A stretch of DNA of 64,000 nt. Origin: Methanosarcinaceae archaeon. GTDB taxonomy: Archaea > Halobacteriota > Methanosarcinia > Methanosarcinales > Methanosarcinaceae. The translations under genes and the position numbers were made by a program. Shown here piece after piece: positions 1 to 8,909 of this stretch (position 1 is its first letter; each line of letters begins with the position of its first letter). The DNA lies in contig JAMJFS010000009.1 in assembly GCA_023544565.1 (NCBI GenBank), positions 1 to 64,000 on the forward strand. Reading direction: 5' to 3'. A model generated the notes under the pieces. It was not told the origin of the DNA. It did not search any database and saw only the letters and a program-made list of their open reading frames with translations.

Positions 1-1
1 C

Positions 2-169
2 CAATCTCAATTGTCAGTTCACACAAAGTTACTTGGAAATGGAATTAACATTGTGGAATGCCTGGATCTACGTGATGTTGACGAGGGCGTGTATGATTTC
101 ATGTGTCTGCCTCTGAAGATAATTGGTTGTGATGGTGCACCTGCACGTGCGGTTTTGTTTAAAAGTTAA
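2..169 (+). CDS. Cyclase family protein (kynurenine formamidase-like), C-terminal fragment
   Basis: The gene runs in from the left edge of the window and ends at TAA 167-169, leaving 55 residues. The visible tail contains LLGNGINIVE, then LPLKIIG and DGAPARAV. This is the usual end of the metal-dependent cyclase / arylformamidase fold (PF04199-like), where the last strand carries LPLK-x-x-G-x-DG-(S/A)-P-(A/V)-R. The catalytic HxGTHxD motif would lie upstream of the window, so the exact substrate cannot be told. The next gene is on the opposite strand and converges on it, with 64 bp between the two stop codons. Confidence 0.7.
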   Translation, partial: QSQLSVHTKLLGNGINIVECLDLRDVDEGVYDFMCLPLKIIGCDGAPARAVLFKS

Positions 170-233
170 TGGAATTATGATAATAGATTGGGTGCATAAT
201 GACATCATTTGCTTTAATTTACATGTTATGATT

Positions 234-1340
234 CTAATAATCAAATATTGATCTTGTGACATATTTTTCAGTTTTATCCTTTACTTTAATGGAATCCATG
301 TTTGATTGAAATGATGATTTAGAGTTCATGTATTCTGCATCTACATTGTTGATTTTTTCATCAATGGAATACTTGCTTAATGTAAATGAACTTTGATTAC
401 CGAGTACATCCGAATCCAATAACGCATCTTTCACATTACCCATTTTGGCCTTTACCAGATTTATGTCATTATAATTGTCATTGTCAAGTACAACATCAGC
501 TCGTTTTTCTGTAATTAATTGAGCATTACCGCGTGTATTTTCATTTTCAATTAGATTTCCCGCCCCCCTCACTACAATCAGAGCTCGATTTTGTTTCTCG
601 CAAAATCGTACAGTATGCATTGTACCACCATTAATCTTAGTTTCTATGACAAGTACACCTAATGACAGTCCACTTTGTATTCGGTTGCGAGATACGAAAA
701 AACTTCGATTGCTACTTGTGCCCCACGGATGTTCTGAAATCAGTGCCCCATTATTTTCAAGTATGTTGTCAGCAAGCTGTTTATTTTTACTGGGATAAAT
801 AGTATTCAAACCATGAGCTAAAACTGCTACAGTTAATCCATTAGAACTCAATGCTCCTTTATGTGCAGCCGAATCAACACCTTTAGCCAAACCACTTACA
901 ACCACATATCCTTCCTTTGCGAAAGATTCACCATACTTTTTTGCTTGAGATGCGCCAAAACTTGTTGGATTTCTAGTACCAACAATTGCAATACAGTCTT
1001 TATTCAAAGCATTAATATTGCCTTTGACATGCAACAATGCTGGTGGGTCTGGAATTTGTAAAAGTGGTTTCGGATAATCAGAACTATCTTTTGATATGAT
1101 CTGAATATCATGTTTCTGTGATATATCCAGTATTTCATGAGCCCTGTCCCATCCAATATTAGCAGCTTGAATGTCAGGCACAGATATCCGTCCAAATTTT
1201 GTTTTTGCTTCGTTAAGTATTTCAAGCAAATCTGATGGTGATTCAGGCTCAAAATAATTAGGCAGTAAAAGAACCTTTTTTATGGCTTCTGCACCAATTC
1301 CAGATATTTTTTGTAATGCTAATATCGACATTGCTTGCAT
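234..1340 (-). CDS. DprA/Smf-family protein, candidate ShosA-like antitoxin
   Basis: The protein has 368 residues from ATG 1340, which is preceded by AATAGGTG. An upstream in-frame start at 1394 would overlap the preceding gene. A helix-hairpin-helix-like segment (KISGIGAEAIKK) is followed by the DprA Rossmann (SLOG) domain with IAIVGTRNP, then VSGLAKGVDSAAHKGAL, then SEHPWGT and FVSRNRIQSGLS, all hallmark DprA blocks. The C-terminal ~80 residues are rich in Asn, Ser, Lys and Asp and show no DML1 winged helix that I recognise. The gene follows a phosphoribosyltransferase gene by 19 bp. Housekeeping DprA loads RecA on ssDNA, but the pairing with a PRTase matches the known ShosTA toxin-antitoxin defence arrangement, in which the DprA-like partner is the antitoxin. 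The family call is firm; the role is inferred from context. Base composition is more AT-rich than hel308 next door. Confidence 0.85.
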   Translation of the reverse strand: MQAMSILALQKISGIGAEAIKKVLLLPNYFEPESPSDLLEILNEAKTKFGRISVPDIQAANIGWDRAHEILDISQKHDIQIISKDSSDYPKPLLQIPDPPALLHVKGNINALNKDCIAIVGTRNPTSFGASQAKKYGESFAKEGYVVVSGLAKGVDSAAHKGALSSNGLTVAVLAHGLNTIYPSKNKQLADNILENNGALISEHPWGTSSNRSFFVSRNRIQSGLSLGVLVIETKINGGTMHTVRFCEKQNRALIVVRGAGNLIENENTRGNAQLITEKRADVVLDNDNYNDINLVKAKMGNVKDALLDSDVLGNQSSFTLSKYSIDEKINNVDAEYMNSKSSFQSNMDSIKVKDKTEKYVTRSIFDY

Positions 1341-1359
1341 GATAATTACACCTATTATT

Positions 1360-2109
1360 TTAAAACTGGGTCTGTCCAAGTGCGATTGCTGCAACTAAAG
1401 TAGCACCAGCGTCCGTTAATTTTTGTCTCGCCGCCTTGAATGAAATATCTCTGGTTGTGATGTCATCAAGTAATAGGACTTGTTTATATCTAATTATTTC
1501 CTCATTGTCAATTGTAAGAGAATCAAGTTCTTCTTCTAAACTACGTTTTTTAGCTGATAAATGATTTGAATTTATTGTTTTATTTCTTATTATCACATCG
1601 GTCCCATCGATGACATGAAATTGGCACAATCGCTTTGCTACCCCTCTTATCCCTGAATCAGCAAGTCCTTTTTTACTACTTGGAATTATACATATAACAT
1701 ATTTTTCATTACTATTAAGAATATCATGTAGTCGATTTGTAAAATATTCAATTGCATCTGGTTTCTGATTTTTTATATCCAAAATTTGTTTTAAGAATGA
1801 ATCGAAATTTGGATTTATTCTACTTTTCCATGAATGATATTTACCTAATGACTGATTTGACTCCAAAGACATTGTATATTTTTCAGGTTCATGAAATATT
1901 CGGCAATAAGATGATATTGGTATATCAGGCATAATAATATTGTTTGGTGAATAATGCCTACAACCATTGCATCGGTGAGGATATAATCCTAATTTATCAC
2001 GCCGCACTCCACATTCATATACACCGTCACCTTGATTTTTATCATTGTTACATTTGAAATGGTTGCCCGGCAATTTTAGATATTTACATTTATACATATT
2101 TAAAACCAT
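1360..2109 (-). CDS. Phosphoribosyltransferase-domain protein, candidate ShosT-like toxin
   Basis: The protein has 249 residues. The N-terminal ~55 residues are Cys/His-rich (CKYLKLPGNHFKC, YECG, HRCNGCRHY) and may bind zinc. The C-terminal half has IIPSSKKG followed by VLLLDDITTRD, the PRPP-binding signature of type I phosphoribosyltransferases; the usual TTG is TRD here. The product tail (GATLVAAIALGQT) is like ComF-type PRTases. The gene is directly upstream of the DprA-like gene in an apparent two-gene unit, divergent from hel308. A bacterial ComF/DprA competence pair would look similar, but the sole pairing and the odd composition favour a defence toxin of the ShosT type. Function is inferred. 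ATG 2097 is an alternative start. Confidence 0.7.
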   Translation of the reverse strand: MVLNMYKCKYLKLPGNHFKCNNDKNQGDGVYECGVRRDKLGLYPHRCNGCRHYSPNNIIMPDIPISSYCRIFHEPEKYTMSLESNQSLGKYHSWKSRINPNFDSFLKQILDIKNQKPDAIEYFTNRLHDILNSNEKYVICIIPSSKKGLADSGIRGVAKRLCQFHVIDGTDVIIRNKTINSNHLSAKKRSLEEELDSLTIDNEEIIRYKQVLLLDDITTRDISFKAARQKLTDAGATLVAAIALGQTQF

Positions 2110-2163
2110 AATCTTTCGATTTTTTATTTAATTATTATATTTATAACCAAACATATCAATGTG

Positions 2164-2186
2164 ATCCAAGCAGAGTGAAAGTATTC
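2164..2186 (+). repeat. Short repeated intergenic motif, copy 1
   Basis: The core TCCAAGCAGAGTGAAAGTA recurs almost unchanged at 21913-21935 (GCAG becomes GCGG). This copy lies 55 bp before hel308; the other lies about 75 bp upstream of the recQ start on the opposite strand. Nothing else about its role can be seen. Confidence 0.45.
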
Positions 2187-2239
2187 ATTTTAAAAAGATA
2201 CTTATTAAATCATACTGTTAAGTATGCTGTGAGTTACCA

Positions 2240-4468
2240 ATGAAGATCAAATCTCTCGACTTGCCGGAAAATATTATCCAATTCTACCTAGATTCCGGCA
2301 TCGAAGAACTCTACCCCCCACAGGCTGAAGCGATCGAGAAAGGACTCCTGTCTAACAAAAACATTCTTGCAGCAATTCCCACAGCATCCGGAAAGACGCT
2401 CCTTGCAGAACTTGCAATGTTAAGATCCATCGTAAACGATGGCAAAGCATTATACATTGTGCCGCTTCGTGCACTTGCATCTGAGAAATATGATCGGTTT
2501 AAGGAATTTGCGCCACTTGGGATTAAGGCTGGCATCTCGACAGGGGATTTTGAGTCAAGGGATGAATGGCTGGGTGTGAACGACATCATTGTTGCAACTT
2601 CCGAAAAAACCGATTCGCTTCTGCGTAATGAGACCTCATGGATGCAGGATATTACAACCATTGTGGTTGATGAGGTGCACTTGCTTGATTCTGCCAATCG
2701 TGGACCGACACTTGAAGTTACGATCGCAAAACTCATGAAACTGAATCCTGCAGCCCAGATAATCGCACTTTCTGCAACTGTCGGGAACGCACAGGAAGTG
2801 GCAGACTGGCTCGGTGCAGAACTTGTTCTTAGCGAATGGCGACCTACAGAACTGCGCGAGGGGGTGTTTTATGGAAATGTTATTAATTTCAGTAAATCAC
2901 AAAAAGGGATTGATAAATCACAAAAACCGATCGAGCAGGCAGTCAAAAATGTGGCAGTAAACCTTGTTCTTGATACACTTAAGGATGGGGGACAGTGTCT
3001 CGTATTTGAGAGCAGCCGTCGTAATTGTACAGGTTTTGCAAAGACAGCGAGCCAAAATGTTGCAAAAGTTTTAACTGATGATGAAAAAACAGTACTCGAT
3101 GAGATCGCAAACGAGATACTGGATTCGGGGGAGACCGAAACTGCCCAGGTGCTGGCAAAATGTGTAAGGGGCGGTGCAGCATTCCATCACGCAGGGTTGA
3201 ACTCAGACCACAGGAGATTAGTTGAAACCGGTTTCCGGCAGAACAAGATCAAGATCATATCCAGTACACCAACACTTGCAGCAGGCTTGAACCTGCCTGC
3301 AAGACGTGTGATTATCAAAAGTTACAAACGGTACGACCCAAACTTTGGAATGCAACCGATACCTGTCCTTGAATATAAACAAATGGCAGGCAGGGCAGGG
3401 CGACCGCATCTTGACCCTTATGGAGAATCTGTTCTCATTGCCGGTTCATACGATGAGTTTGCTGATGTTCTGGAGCATTATGTCGATGCCAGTGCAGAGG
3501 AAATCTGGTCAAAATTGGGAACTGAAAACGCACTCAGGACACATGTGCTTTCAACAATTGTGAACGGATTCGCATCGTCACGCGAGGGATTGATGGAATT
3601 CATTGGCCTGACATTCTTTGCACACCAGCAGGAAACATGGAGTTTGAAAGGTGTGGTTAATGAATGTCTTGAATTTTTGATCGAACATGACATGATAATT
3701 GATGACAATGCACTGCTTCCAACAAAACTTGGACGGGTCATTTCAATGATGTACATAGACCCGCTTTCAGGATCAACCATCATTGACGGATTGAAAAATG
3801 CAGGTGTTGTCACAGACCTTACACTGCTTCATCTGGTGTGCAGTACACCGGATATGCGGCAGTTGTATATGCGCTCATCAGATTATGAACCTATAAATGA
3901 TTTTGTCATGATGCACAGTGAAGAATTCGCTCACATACCAAGCAAGTCCAAAGAGATCGATTACGAATGGTTCTTGGGAGAGGTTAAAACCGCACTTTTA
4001 ATGCTTGACTGGATAAATGAAGTGTCAGCCGAGAAGATCACTAAGACGTTCGGAGTTGGTGAAGGCGACATACACGCATTCTCCAATACTGCCGAATGGC
4101 TCATGCACGCAACAGCACAACTTGCAAATCTCACAGGCGCACAGGGTGCCGATAAAGCCTATGAACTTGAGAAACGTATAAAATACGGTGCAAGCCCTGA
4201 ACTTGGTAAACTTGTCGGAATCCGAAATGTAGGGCGTGTTCGTGCACGTAAACTTTATGATGCAGGCTTCAAGTCCAAAGATGAACTTAAACAGGCAGAT
4301 GTTAAGGTGATATCTGGAATTGTTGGACCTAAGATCGCAGATAAGATACTTACTCAGCTTGGGGTTACAATTGAAGAAAGAGCGAAAGGAACTGTATTAG
4401 AGTCTAAAACCATGGATTCGTTATTGGATGATGGTCAGAAAACGTTTAATGATTTTTGGTATCTGTAG
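2240..4468 (+). CDS. hel308: Hel308 superfamily 2 DNA helicase
   Basis: The protein has 742 residues, close to the family's usual ~720. It is an ATP-dependent 3'-5' DNA helicase thought to act at stalled replication forks. Motifs in order: Q-motif region LYPPQAEAI, Walker [12 protein letters not shown] (about residue 46), DEVH box VVDEVHLLD (about 145), LSAT (about 178), AAFHHAGL, and motif [11 protein letters not shown] (about 385). The C-terminal third has the winged-helix/ratchet region and a helix-hairpin-helix-like [17 protein letters not shown]. The extreme C-terminus [11 protein letters not shown] resembles a PCNA-interacting peptide. The start ATG follows GTGAGTTACCA. The gene stands alone and is divergent from the PRTase/DprA pair. 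Confidence 0.95.
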   Translation: MKIKSLDLPENIIQFYLDSGIEELYPPQAEAIEKGLLSNKNILAAIPTASGKTLLAELAMLRSIVNDGKALYIVPLRALASEKYDRFKEFAPLGIKAGISTGDFESRDEWLGVNDIIVATSEKTDSLLRNETSWMQDITTIVVDEVHLLDSANRGPTLEVTIAKLMKLNPAAQIIALSATVGNAQEVADWLGAELVLSEWRPTELREGVFYGNVINFSKSQKGIDKSQKPIEQAVKNVAVNLVLDTLKDGGQCLVFESSRRNCTGFAKTASQNVAKVLTDDEKTVLDEIANEILDSGETETAQVLAKCVRGGAAFHHAGLNSDHRRLVETGFRQNKIKIISSTPTLAAGLNLPARRVIIKSYKRYDPNFGMQPIPVLEYKQMAGRAGRPHLDPYGESVLIAGSYDEFADVLEHYVDASAEEIWSKLGTENALRTHVLSTIVNGFASSREGLMEFIGLTFFAHQQETWSLKGVVNECLEFLIEHDMIIDDNALLPTKLGRVISMMYIDPLSGSTIIDGLKNAGVVTDLTLLHLVCSTPDMRQLYMRSSDYEPINDFVMMHSEEFAHIPSKSKEIDYEWFLGEVKTALLMLDWINEVSAEKITKTFGVGEGDIHAFSNTAEWLMHATAQLANLTGAQGADKAYELEKRIKYGASPELGKLVGIRNVGRVRARKLYDAGFKSKDELKQADVKVISGIVGPKIADKILTQLGVTIEERAKGTVLESKTMDSLLDDGQKTFNDFWYL

Positions 4469-4522
4469 ATCTAATATGAACTGCATAAATGTTCTTTTTT
4501 TAATCTGACTGAAAACAACGTA

Positions 4523-4545
4523 GCCACCGCAGGCGGCACATTTCC
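4523..4545 (-). repeat. GC-rich dispersed hairpin, copy 1
   Basis: On the minus strand this reads GGAAATGTGCCGCCTGCGG followed by TGGCT. It resembles the elements at 4700, 19336 and 33568, whose shared pattern is GGAA-n-GCCG-n-CGGC-RR. It lies in the 416-bp gap between hel308 and hisD, which holds no convincing gene. Confidence 0.4.
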
Positions 4546-4699
4546 ATAACATAGGCCATATAAATATACACTTAAGTTTATCAATTAAATGTGAAATAAT
4601 GAGAAAATATTGACTGCCGTTCATATCAACTTACACTATATATTTATAAAGTATATTTTATGAAAAACTGAATGTGTGCATTTGTTAATAAGTTATTAT

Positions 4700-4722
4700 G
4701 GAATGCGCCGTCTACGGCGGAT
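4700..4722 (+). repeat. GC-rich dispersed hairpin, copy 2
   Basis: CGCCGTCTACGGCG forms a perfect short stem (CGCCGT/ACGGCG) inside AT-rich DNA and is flanked by GGAATG. It belongs to the same family as 4523, 19336 and 33568. It could also act as a terminator, but no T tract follows directly. Confidence 0.45.
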
Positions 4723-4736
4723 TAACTTAGTGTTAA

Positions 4737-4759
4737 ATATATATATATATATATATATA
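4737..4759. repeat. (AT)n microsatellite
   Basis: About eleven uninterrupted AT dinucleotides lie some 125 bp before hisD. The tract probably forms an easily melted or TATA-like region of the hisD upstream DNA; no specific promoter can be singled out. Confidence 0.8.
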
Positions 4760-4884
4760 AATACGTTTTTTAAGTCGGTTCCATATGTAAGTTTTAAACA
4801 TGATGTTGACATATCAGAAGCAGAAACACAAAATAAGATATAATTACATAATATCATATAATTACAAAACAAGAGACGATAATC

Positions 4885-6171
4885 ATGCTGTACAAACACT
4901 TATCTGATGTTACTGATGCAGAGATGGAAAAACTACTATGTCGCGGGGGAGAACTTGCAGATGTTACCGAGACCGTGTCATCCATACTTTCCGATGTACA
5001 AGAAGAAGGCGACAGTGCCTTGATACGATATACAGAACAATTTGATGGTGCGAAACTTCAAATTACAAACATCGAAGTTACGAAAGAGGAGATCGAGGAG
5101 GCTGTGAGCAAACTCGATGATGAACTTCTGCATCACCTTGAAGTTGCAGCAAATAACATCCGCATGTTCCATACTGCACAAATGCCGCAGAGTACCTGGT
5201 TCATTGAAGTTGCGCCGGGTATCGAACTCGGGCAGAAAGTGACACCTCTTAGCAGTATCGGTGCGTATATTCCTGGAGGTCGTGCATCCTACCCTTCAAC
5301 CGTGTTGATGACAGTGATACCTGCAAAGGTTGCAGGTGTAAAGAATGTGGTCATGTGCACACCCCCGCAACCGGATGGTAGCGTGAACCCTCTTACACTT
5401 GCGGCTGCAAAGATCACAGGTGTTGATCATGTTTACAAGATCGGTGGAGTGCAGGCTATCGGTGCTATGGCATACGGTACCGAGACTGTGATGGGAGTTG
5501 ACAAGATCGTGGGTCCTGGTAATGTATATGTAACGGCAGCCAAGATGCAGGTTCGGGAAGTGGCAGAGATCGATTTCCCTGCCGGACCCAGTGAAGTGCT
5601 TATCATTGCCGATGATTCAGCAGATGCGAAAATGGCAGCATCCGATATTATCGCACAGGCAGAACATGACCCAAATGCAGTGTCAGTATTGGTCACAACC
5701 TCCGGTTCTCTTGCAGAGAAAGTTCGAGATGAGGTCATAAGACAGGCTAAGAGTACAAAGCGGCGCGAGATCGTGGATGCTTCACTCAAAAATGCGGCAG
5801 TTCTTGTTGCAGATTCTATGAATTTGTGTATAGATTTTGCCAACGAGTTCGGAGCAGAACATCTTGAGATCATGGCCAGTGATCCAGACTCGGTCCTGGA
5901 TAGAATTGACAATGCAGGTTCCATATTTGTCGGGAATTATGCACCTGTCTCGGCAGGAGATTATGCATCAGGTACGAATCACGTACTTCCAACTGCCGGA
6001 TATGCAAAAATATATTCAGGACTCAATATAAATCACTTTGTCAAGTATTCAAGTATTCAGCGAATCGGAAAAGATGGATTGAACCGCATCAAGGACACCA
6101 TTATTGCCATTGCTGAAGAAGAAGGACTTACAGCCCACGCCGATGCTGTAAGAGCAAGATTCGAAGATTGA
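4885..6171 (+). CDS. hisD: Histidinol dehydrogenase
   Basis: The protein has 428 residues, full length for the family. It catalyses the last two steps of histidine synthesis, L-histidinol to L-histidine via histidinal, with NAD+ and Zn2+. Recognisable blocks are [39 protein letters not shown], the zinc-ligand stretch [12 protein letters not shown] with Gln and His, and [11 protein letters not shown]. The C-terminal catalytic His lies in the [12 protein letters not shown] tail. The gene stands alone rather than in a his operon. Upstream is an AT-rich region with an (AT)n tract, and a weak GAGACGATAATC precedes the ATG. Confidence 0.97.
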   Translation: MLYKHLSDVTDAEMEKLLCRGGELADVTETVSSILSDVQEEGDSALIRYTEQFDGAKLQITNIEVTKEEIEEAVSKLDDELLHHLEVAANNIRMFHTAQMPQSTWFIEVAPGIELGQKVTPLSSIGAYIPGGRASYPSTVLMTVIPAKVAGVKNVVMCTPPQPDGSVNPLTLAAAKITGVDHVYKIGGVQAIGAMAYGTETVMGVDKIVGPGNVYVTAAKMQVREVAEIDFPAGPSEVLIIADDSADAKMAASDIIAQAEHDPNAVSVLVTTSGSLAEKVRDEVIRQAKSTKRREIVDASLKNAAVLVADSMNLCIDFANEFGAEHLEIMASDPDSVLDRIDNAGSIFVGNYAPVSAGDYASGTNHVLPTAGYAKIYSGLNINHFVKYSSIQRIGKDGLNRIKDTIIAIAEEEGLTAHADAVRARFED

Positions 6172-6275
6172 ATTGCCAATCTTCTTTTCGTCAATCGCTA
6201 ATTATTTAATAGGTGAGCACATACAATACTTTAATAAGTTCAATTTATCATATAAAATAAACTCGGGGGAATTAA

Positions 6276-6671
6276 ATGAAAATTAGAGTTGTAAGTTCAA
6301 GAGACGAGATTCCTAAACTAAACCAAAATGAAAAGGTCATACACCTTGCATTCAGACCATCTAATACAGATATTTTCACACTTGTGCAGACTTGTCCGAA
6401 AGTCGAAGTTATCCAACTGCCGGGTTCATACAGGCGCACTGTGTCAAAATCGATAGAGATGTTCATGGATATGCAAAAAATACAATTGATCGAAGGTGAC
6501 GTTTGGGGGCACAGAAAGGATATCAACGAATATTATAGCACCTCACCTGCAATCACAGAAAAGATCAAAGAATTAAAATCAGAAGGTATGTCTGATGAGA
6601 AAATTGCTGAAAATCTGTCACGCGGTGGGAAACTCAACAAGGAGATATTACTTTATATGCTAAGTAAGTAG
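6276..6671 (+). CDS. DUF1699 family protein
   Basis: The protein has 131 residues and is soluble, with no signal peptide or membrane segment. I recognise the overall pattern (MKIRVVSSRDEI, VIQLPGSYRRTVSKS, GDVWGHRKDINEYY, then a basic C-terminal helix pair) as DUF1699, a family I know only from Methanosarcinales and of unknown function. The C-terminal part, MSDEKIAENLSRGG, looks like a small helical HTH-like region, so a regulatory or nucleic-acid role is possible but unproven. GGGGGA 10 bp before the ATG supports the start. T-rich sequence at 6728-6740 could terminate it. Confidence 0.75.
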   Translation: MKIRVVSSRDEIPKLNQNEKVIHLAFRPSNTDIFTLVQTCPKVEVIQLPGSYRRTVSKSIEMFMDMQKIQLIEGDVWGHRKDINEYYSTSPAITEKIKELKSEGMSDEKIAENLSRGGKLNKEILLYMLSK

Positions 6672-6898
6672 ATCCTACTTTGATCTCGTATTAAGATTTA
6701 TGGATTGAACAATTCAATCCAATATGTCCATTTTTTTGTTGAATATATTTTTATATCATGTTTTATAAGTGCAACTTTCGTTTATTATGTATCCTGTTTG
6801 TTGCCCACTTATTCAAAATCCTGAAATTGCTACAATATACTATTTATTGTATCAAGTCATTAAACTGGCAAACCACAATTCAGAGGATTTGTGATAAC

Positions 6899-7657
6899 AT
6901 GACCAACAAATACGGAAAAGTGTATCTTGTAGGTTCAGGTCCTGGTGACCCTGAACTTTTGACAATGAAAGCCCGCAGGCTTATTGATATTGCAGATGTC
7001 GTTATATTCGACCAGTTGCCAGGTAAGGCTATTCTTGATTCAATTCCACAAAATACTGAAAAGATCGATGCCGGTAAATTTGCAGGGGACCACAGGCTAT
7101 CACAGTGGGAAACCAACGAACTTATTGTTGAAAAAGCAAAAGAAGGCAAGATGATAGTTCGCCTCAAAGGTGGCGACCCATACATGTTCGGACGCGGCGG
7201 GGAAGAAGCGGAAGTGCTTGTTGAAGCCGGTATCGAGTTTGAAGTGGTGCCAGGCATTACATCTGCGATCGCTGCACCTGCCTATGCTGGTATTCCGGTG
7301 ACACATCGTGACCATGCATCAATGGTTACATTCATAACAGGACACGAAGACCCTACAAAAGATGAGACTGCACTTGATTGGGAAACACTCGCAAAGTTCG
7401 ATGGTACGATCGTTATCTTCATGGGTGTCAAGATGCTTGGACGAAATACAGGAGAACTCCTGAAATTCGGGAAGGATCCAAAAACACCTGTTGCACTTAT
7501 CGAACGTGGAACACGCCCGGATCAGCGCGTGACGATCGGAACCCTTGAATCAATCGCAGATATTGCAAAAGAACAAGGCGTCAAAGCACCTGCTATCACA
7601 CTCATTGGCAATGTTGTCAAACTTCACGAGATACTTGGTGCTCAGATTGTACAGTAA
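6899..7657 (+). CDS. cobA: Uroporphyrinogen-III C-methyltransferase
   Basis: The protein has 252 residues from ATG 6899, where homology begins (KVYLVGSGPGDPELLTMKA); an in-frame ATG at 6758 would add a hydrophobic, non-homologous leader and is rejected. It transfers two SAM methyl groups to uroporphyrinogen III to make precorrin-2, entry to siroheme, cobamide, F430 and archaeal heme. SAM/substrate motifs GGDPYMFGRGGEEAE, VPGITSAIAAPAYAGIPVTHR and VIFMGVK are all present. hemD follows 31 bp downstream, so the two genes act on consecutive steps and are probably co-transcribed. Confidence 0.96.
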   Translation: MTNKYGKVYLVGSGPGDPELLTMKARRLIDIADVVIFDQLPGKAILDSIPQNTEKIDAGKFAGDHRLSQWETNELIVEKAKEGKMIVRLKGGDPYMFGRGGEEAEVLVEAGIEFEVVPGITSAIAAPAYAGIPVTHRDHASMVTFITGHEDPTKDETALDWETLAKFDGTIVIFMGVKMLGRNTGELLKFGKDPKTPVALIERGTRPDQRVTIGTLESIADIAKEQGVKAPAITLIGNVVKLHEILGAQIVQ

Positions 7658-7688
7658 TAACTGCACACTTTCAAAATTATAACGACAA

Positions 7689-8513
7689 ATGTTAGACCGG
7701 AATAATATATCTAAATCTAAATCTGAATATAAACCTGTTCTTGCCATCATGCGCCCTGAGAGTTACATCAAGGAGTCCGTGGAACTTGCGGAATCTCTCG
7801 GGTTTGAGACGATTGCAGTTCCGATGATCGAGATATTGGATGAGGTGGATAGCGGATTTGATGATTTTTTCAGGCGCGTCGTTGATGGTGATTCTGATTA
7901 TGTCATTTTTACAAGTGCAAATGGAATTGATCTGACGCTGCGAAAAATACCTGATGAAGAACGGGATTCGTTTATAGATTCACTCAAACGTACAAACACT
8001 ATCGCGATTGGTCCAAACACTCAAAAGGCACTTCAAAAACTTGGAATTGACGACTCCGACATGCCTGATGTTTACAGTTCAGACGGACTTGTAGAATACC
8101 TGTGCTCTGACGTCAGAGGTAAGACAATTGACATTGCACGAAGTTCTTATGGTGCACCGATCCTGATATCGGGACTTGAAAAATGTGGCGCATCGGTGTT
8201 CGAGACGCAGGTTTACACCCTTGGGATGCTGGATGGGGATGAACAGAAGGGGCTTATCGAACTTACGATTTCGGGAAAGATTACGGTCTTTGCATTTACA
8301 AGTTCCATGATGGTGCGTAATTTCTTTGCAAATGCAGATACAATGGGTGTCAGTGAGCAGATCGTAAATGTATTGAACGATTCCATCGTTGCAGCGATAG
8401 GCATTCCTACAGCAGATACATTGAATAGTTATGGAGTCGAAGTAGGGGTTATACCAGACAGATATATATTTGAAGCACTTGTCAATAAAGTAAAGGAATA
8501 TATTACAAATTGA
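7689..8513 (+). CDS. hemD: Uroporphyrinogen-III synthase
   Basis: The protein has 274 residues. It closes and inverts ring D of hydroxymethylbilane to give uroporphyrinogen III. The family is weakly conserved; visible support is the two-lobed Rossmann-like layout with FETIAVPMIEI, VIFTSANGIDLTL, IAIGPNTQKALQKLG, then VYTLGM, FAFTSSMMVRNFF and the C-terminal VAAIGIPTADTLNSYG. The position directly behind cobA strongly supports the call. The next gene, a HesB-like protein, begins 35 bp later. Confidence 0.93.
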   Translation: MLDRNNISKSKSEYKPVLAIMRPESYIKESVELAESLGFETIAVPMIEILDEVDSGFDDFFRRVVDGDSDYVIFTSANGIDLTLRKIPDEERDSFIDSLKRTNTIAIGPNTQKALQKLGIDDSDMPDVYSSDGLVEYLCSDVRGKTIDIARSSYGAPILISGLEKCGASVFETQVYTLGMLDGDEQKGLIELTISGKITVFAFTSSMMVRNFFANADTMGVSEQIVNVLNDSIVAAIGIPTADTLNSYGVEVGVIPDRYIFEALVNKVKEYITN

Positions 8514-8548
8514 CTTTTATATAAATAACATTTATTTGGTGATAAAAA

Positions 8549-8842
8549 TTGAATGATATTGACCTTAAATTTAATCTTGACCTTATAATTGATGACAAAG
8601 CGATTGCACATCTGCAGCAACGTTTGATAGATGAAAATGCCGATGCGATGCGTATATTTGTAAGCGGGGGCGGTTGCTGTTCGCGTATTGAGATAACACC
8701 TGTTGAAAAAGAACTTGCAGGTGATATCACTTATGAAAGAGGCGGTGTGACAATACATGTAGACAAAGCTTTGTTCGAAGATACATCTTCGATTGAGATC
8801 GAATTTGATGAAAAACGAGGACTACTCATGAATTTAAATTAA
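8549..8842 (+). CDS. HesB/IscA-like protein with a double-cysteine motif
   Basis: The protein has 97 residues and starts at TTG 8549, supported by a strong GGTGAT at 8538-8543 five bases before it. The fold pattern is that of HesB/IscA proteins: an N-terminal helix (IDDKAIAHLQQRL), then RIFVSGGGCCSRIEI, a central GVTIHVDKALFED and a strand before the end. Unlike canonical IscA it has adjacent cysteines in the first motif and lacks the C-terminal CxC, ending in MNLN. This resembles the HesB-related family that includes selenoproteins with a CU/UC pair. It may handle Fe-S clusters or sulfur. It lies between hemD and the radical SAM gene ahbC. Confidence 0.75.
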   Translation: MNDIDLKFNLDLIIDDKAIAHLQQRLIDENADAMRIFVSGGGCCSRIEITPVEKELAGDITYERGGVTIHVDKALFEDTSSIEIEFDEKRGLLMNLN

Positions 8843-8909
8843 CTCATATTGGTTTAGATTAATTTAAATAAACTTGAATGATATTATAAATCATAGTTGG
8901 AGAATAACG

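Noticed and set aside
4421-4899. Two 67-codon minus-strand frames between hel308 and hisD
   Set aside because: One translates the (AT)n tract and a hairpin, the other overlaps the end of hel308; no RBS or homology.
6758-6898. Extended N-terminus of cobA from ATG 6758
   Set aside because: The added 47 residues are hydrophobic and non-homologous; family homology begins right at ATG 6899.
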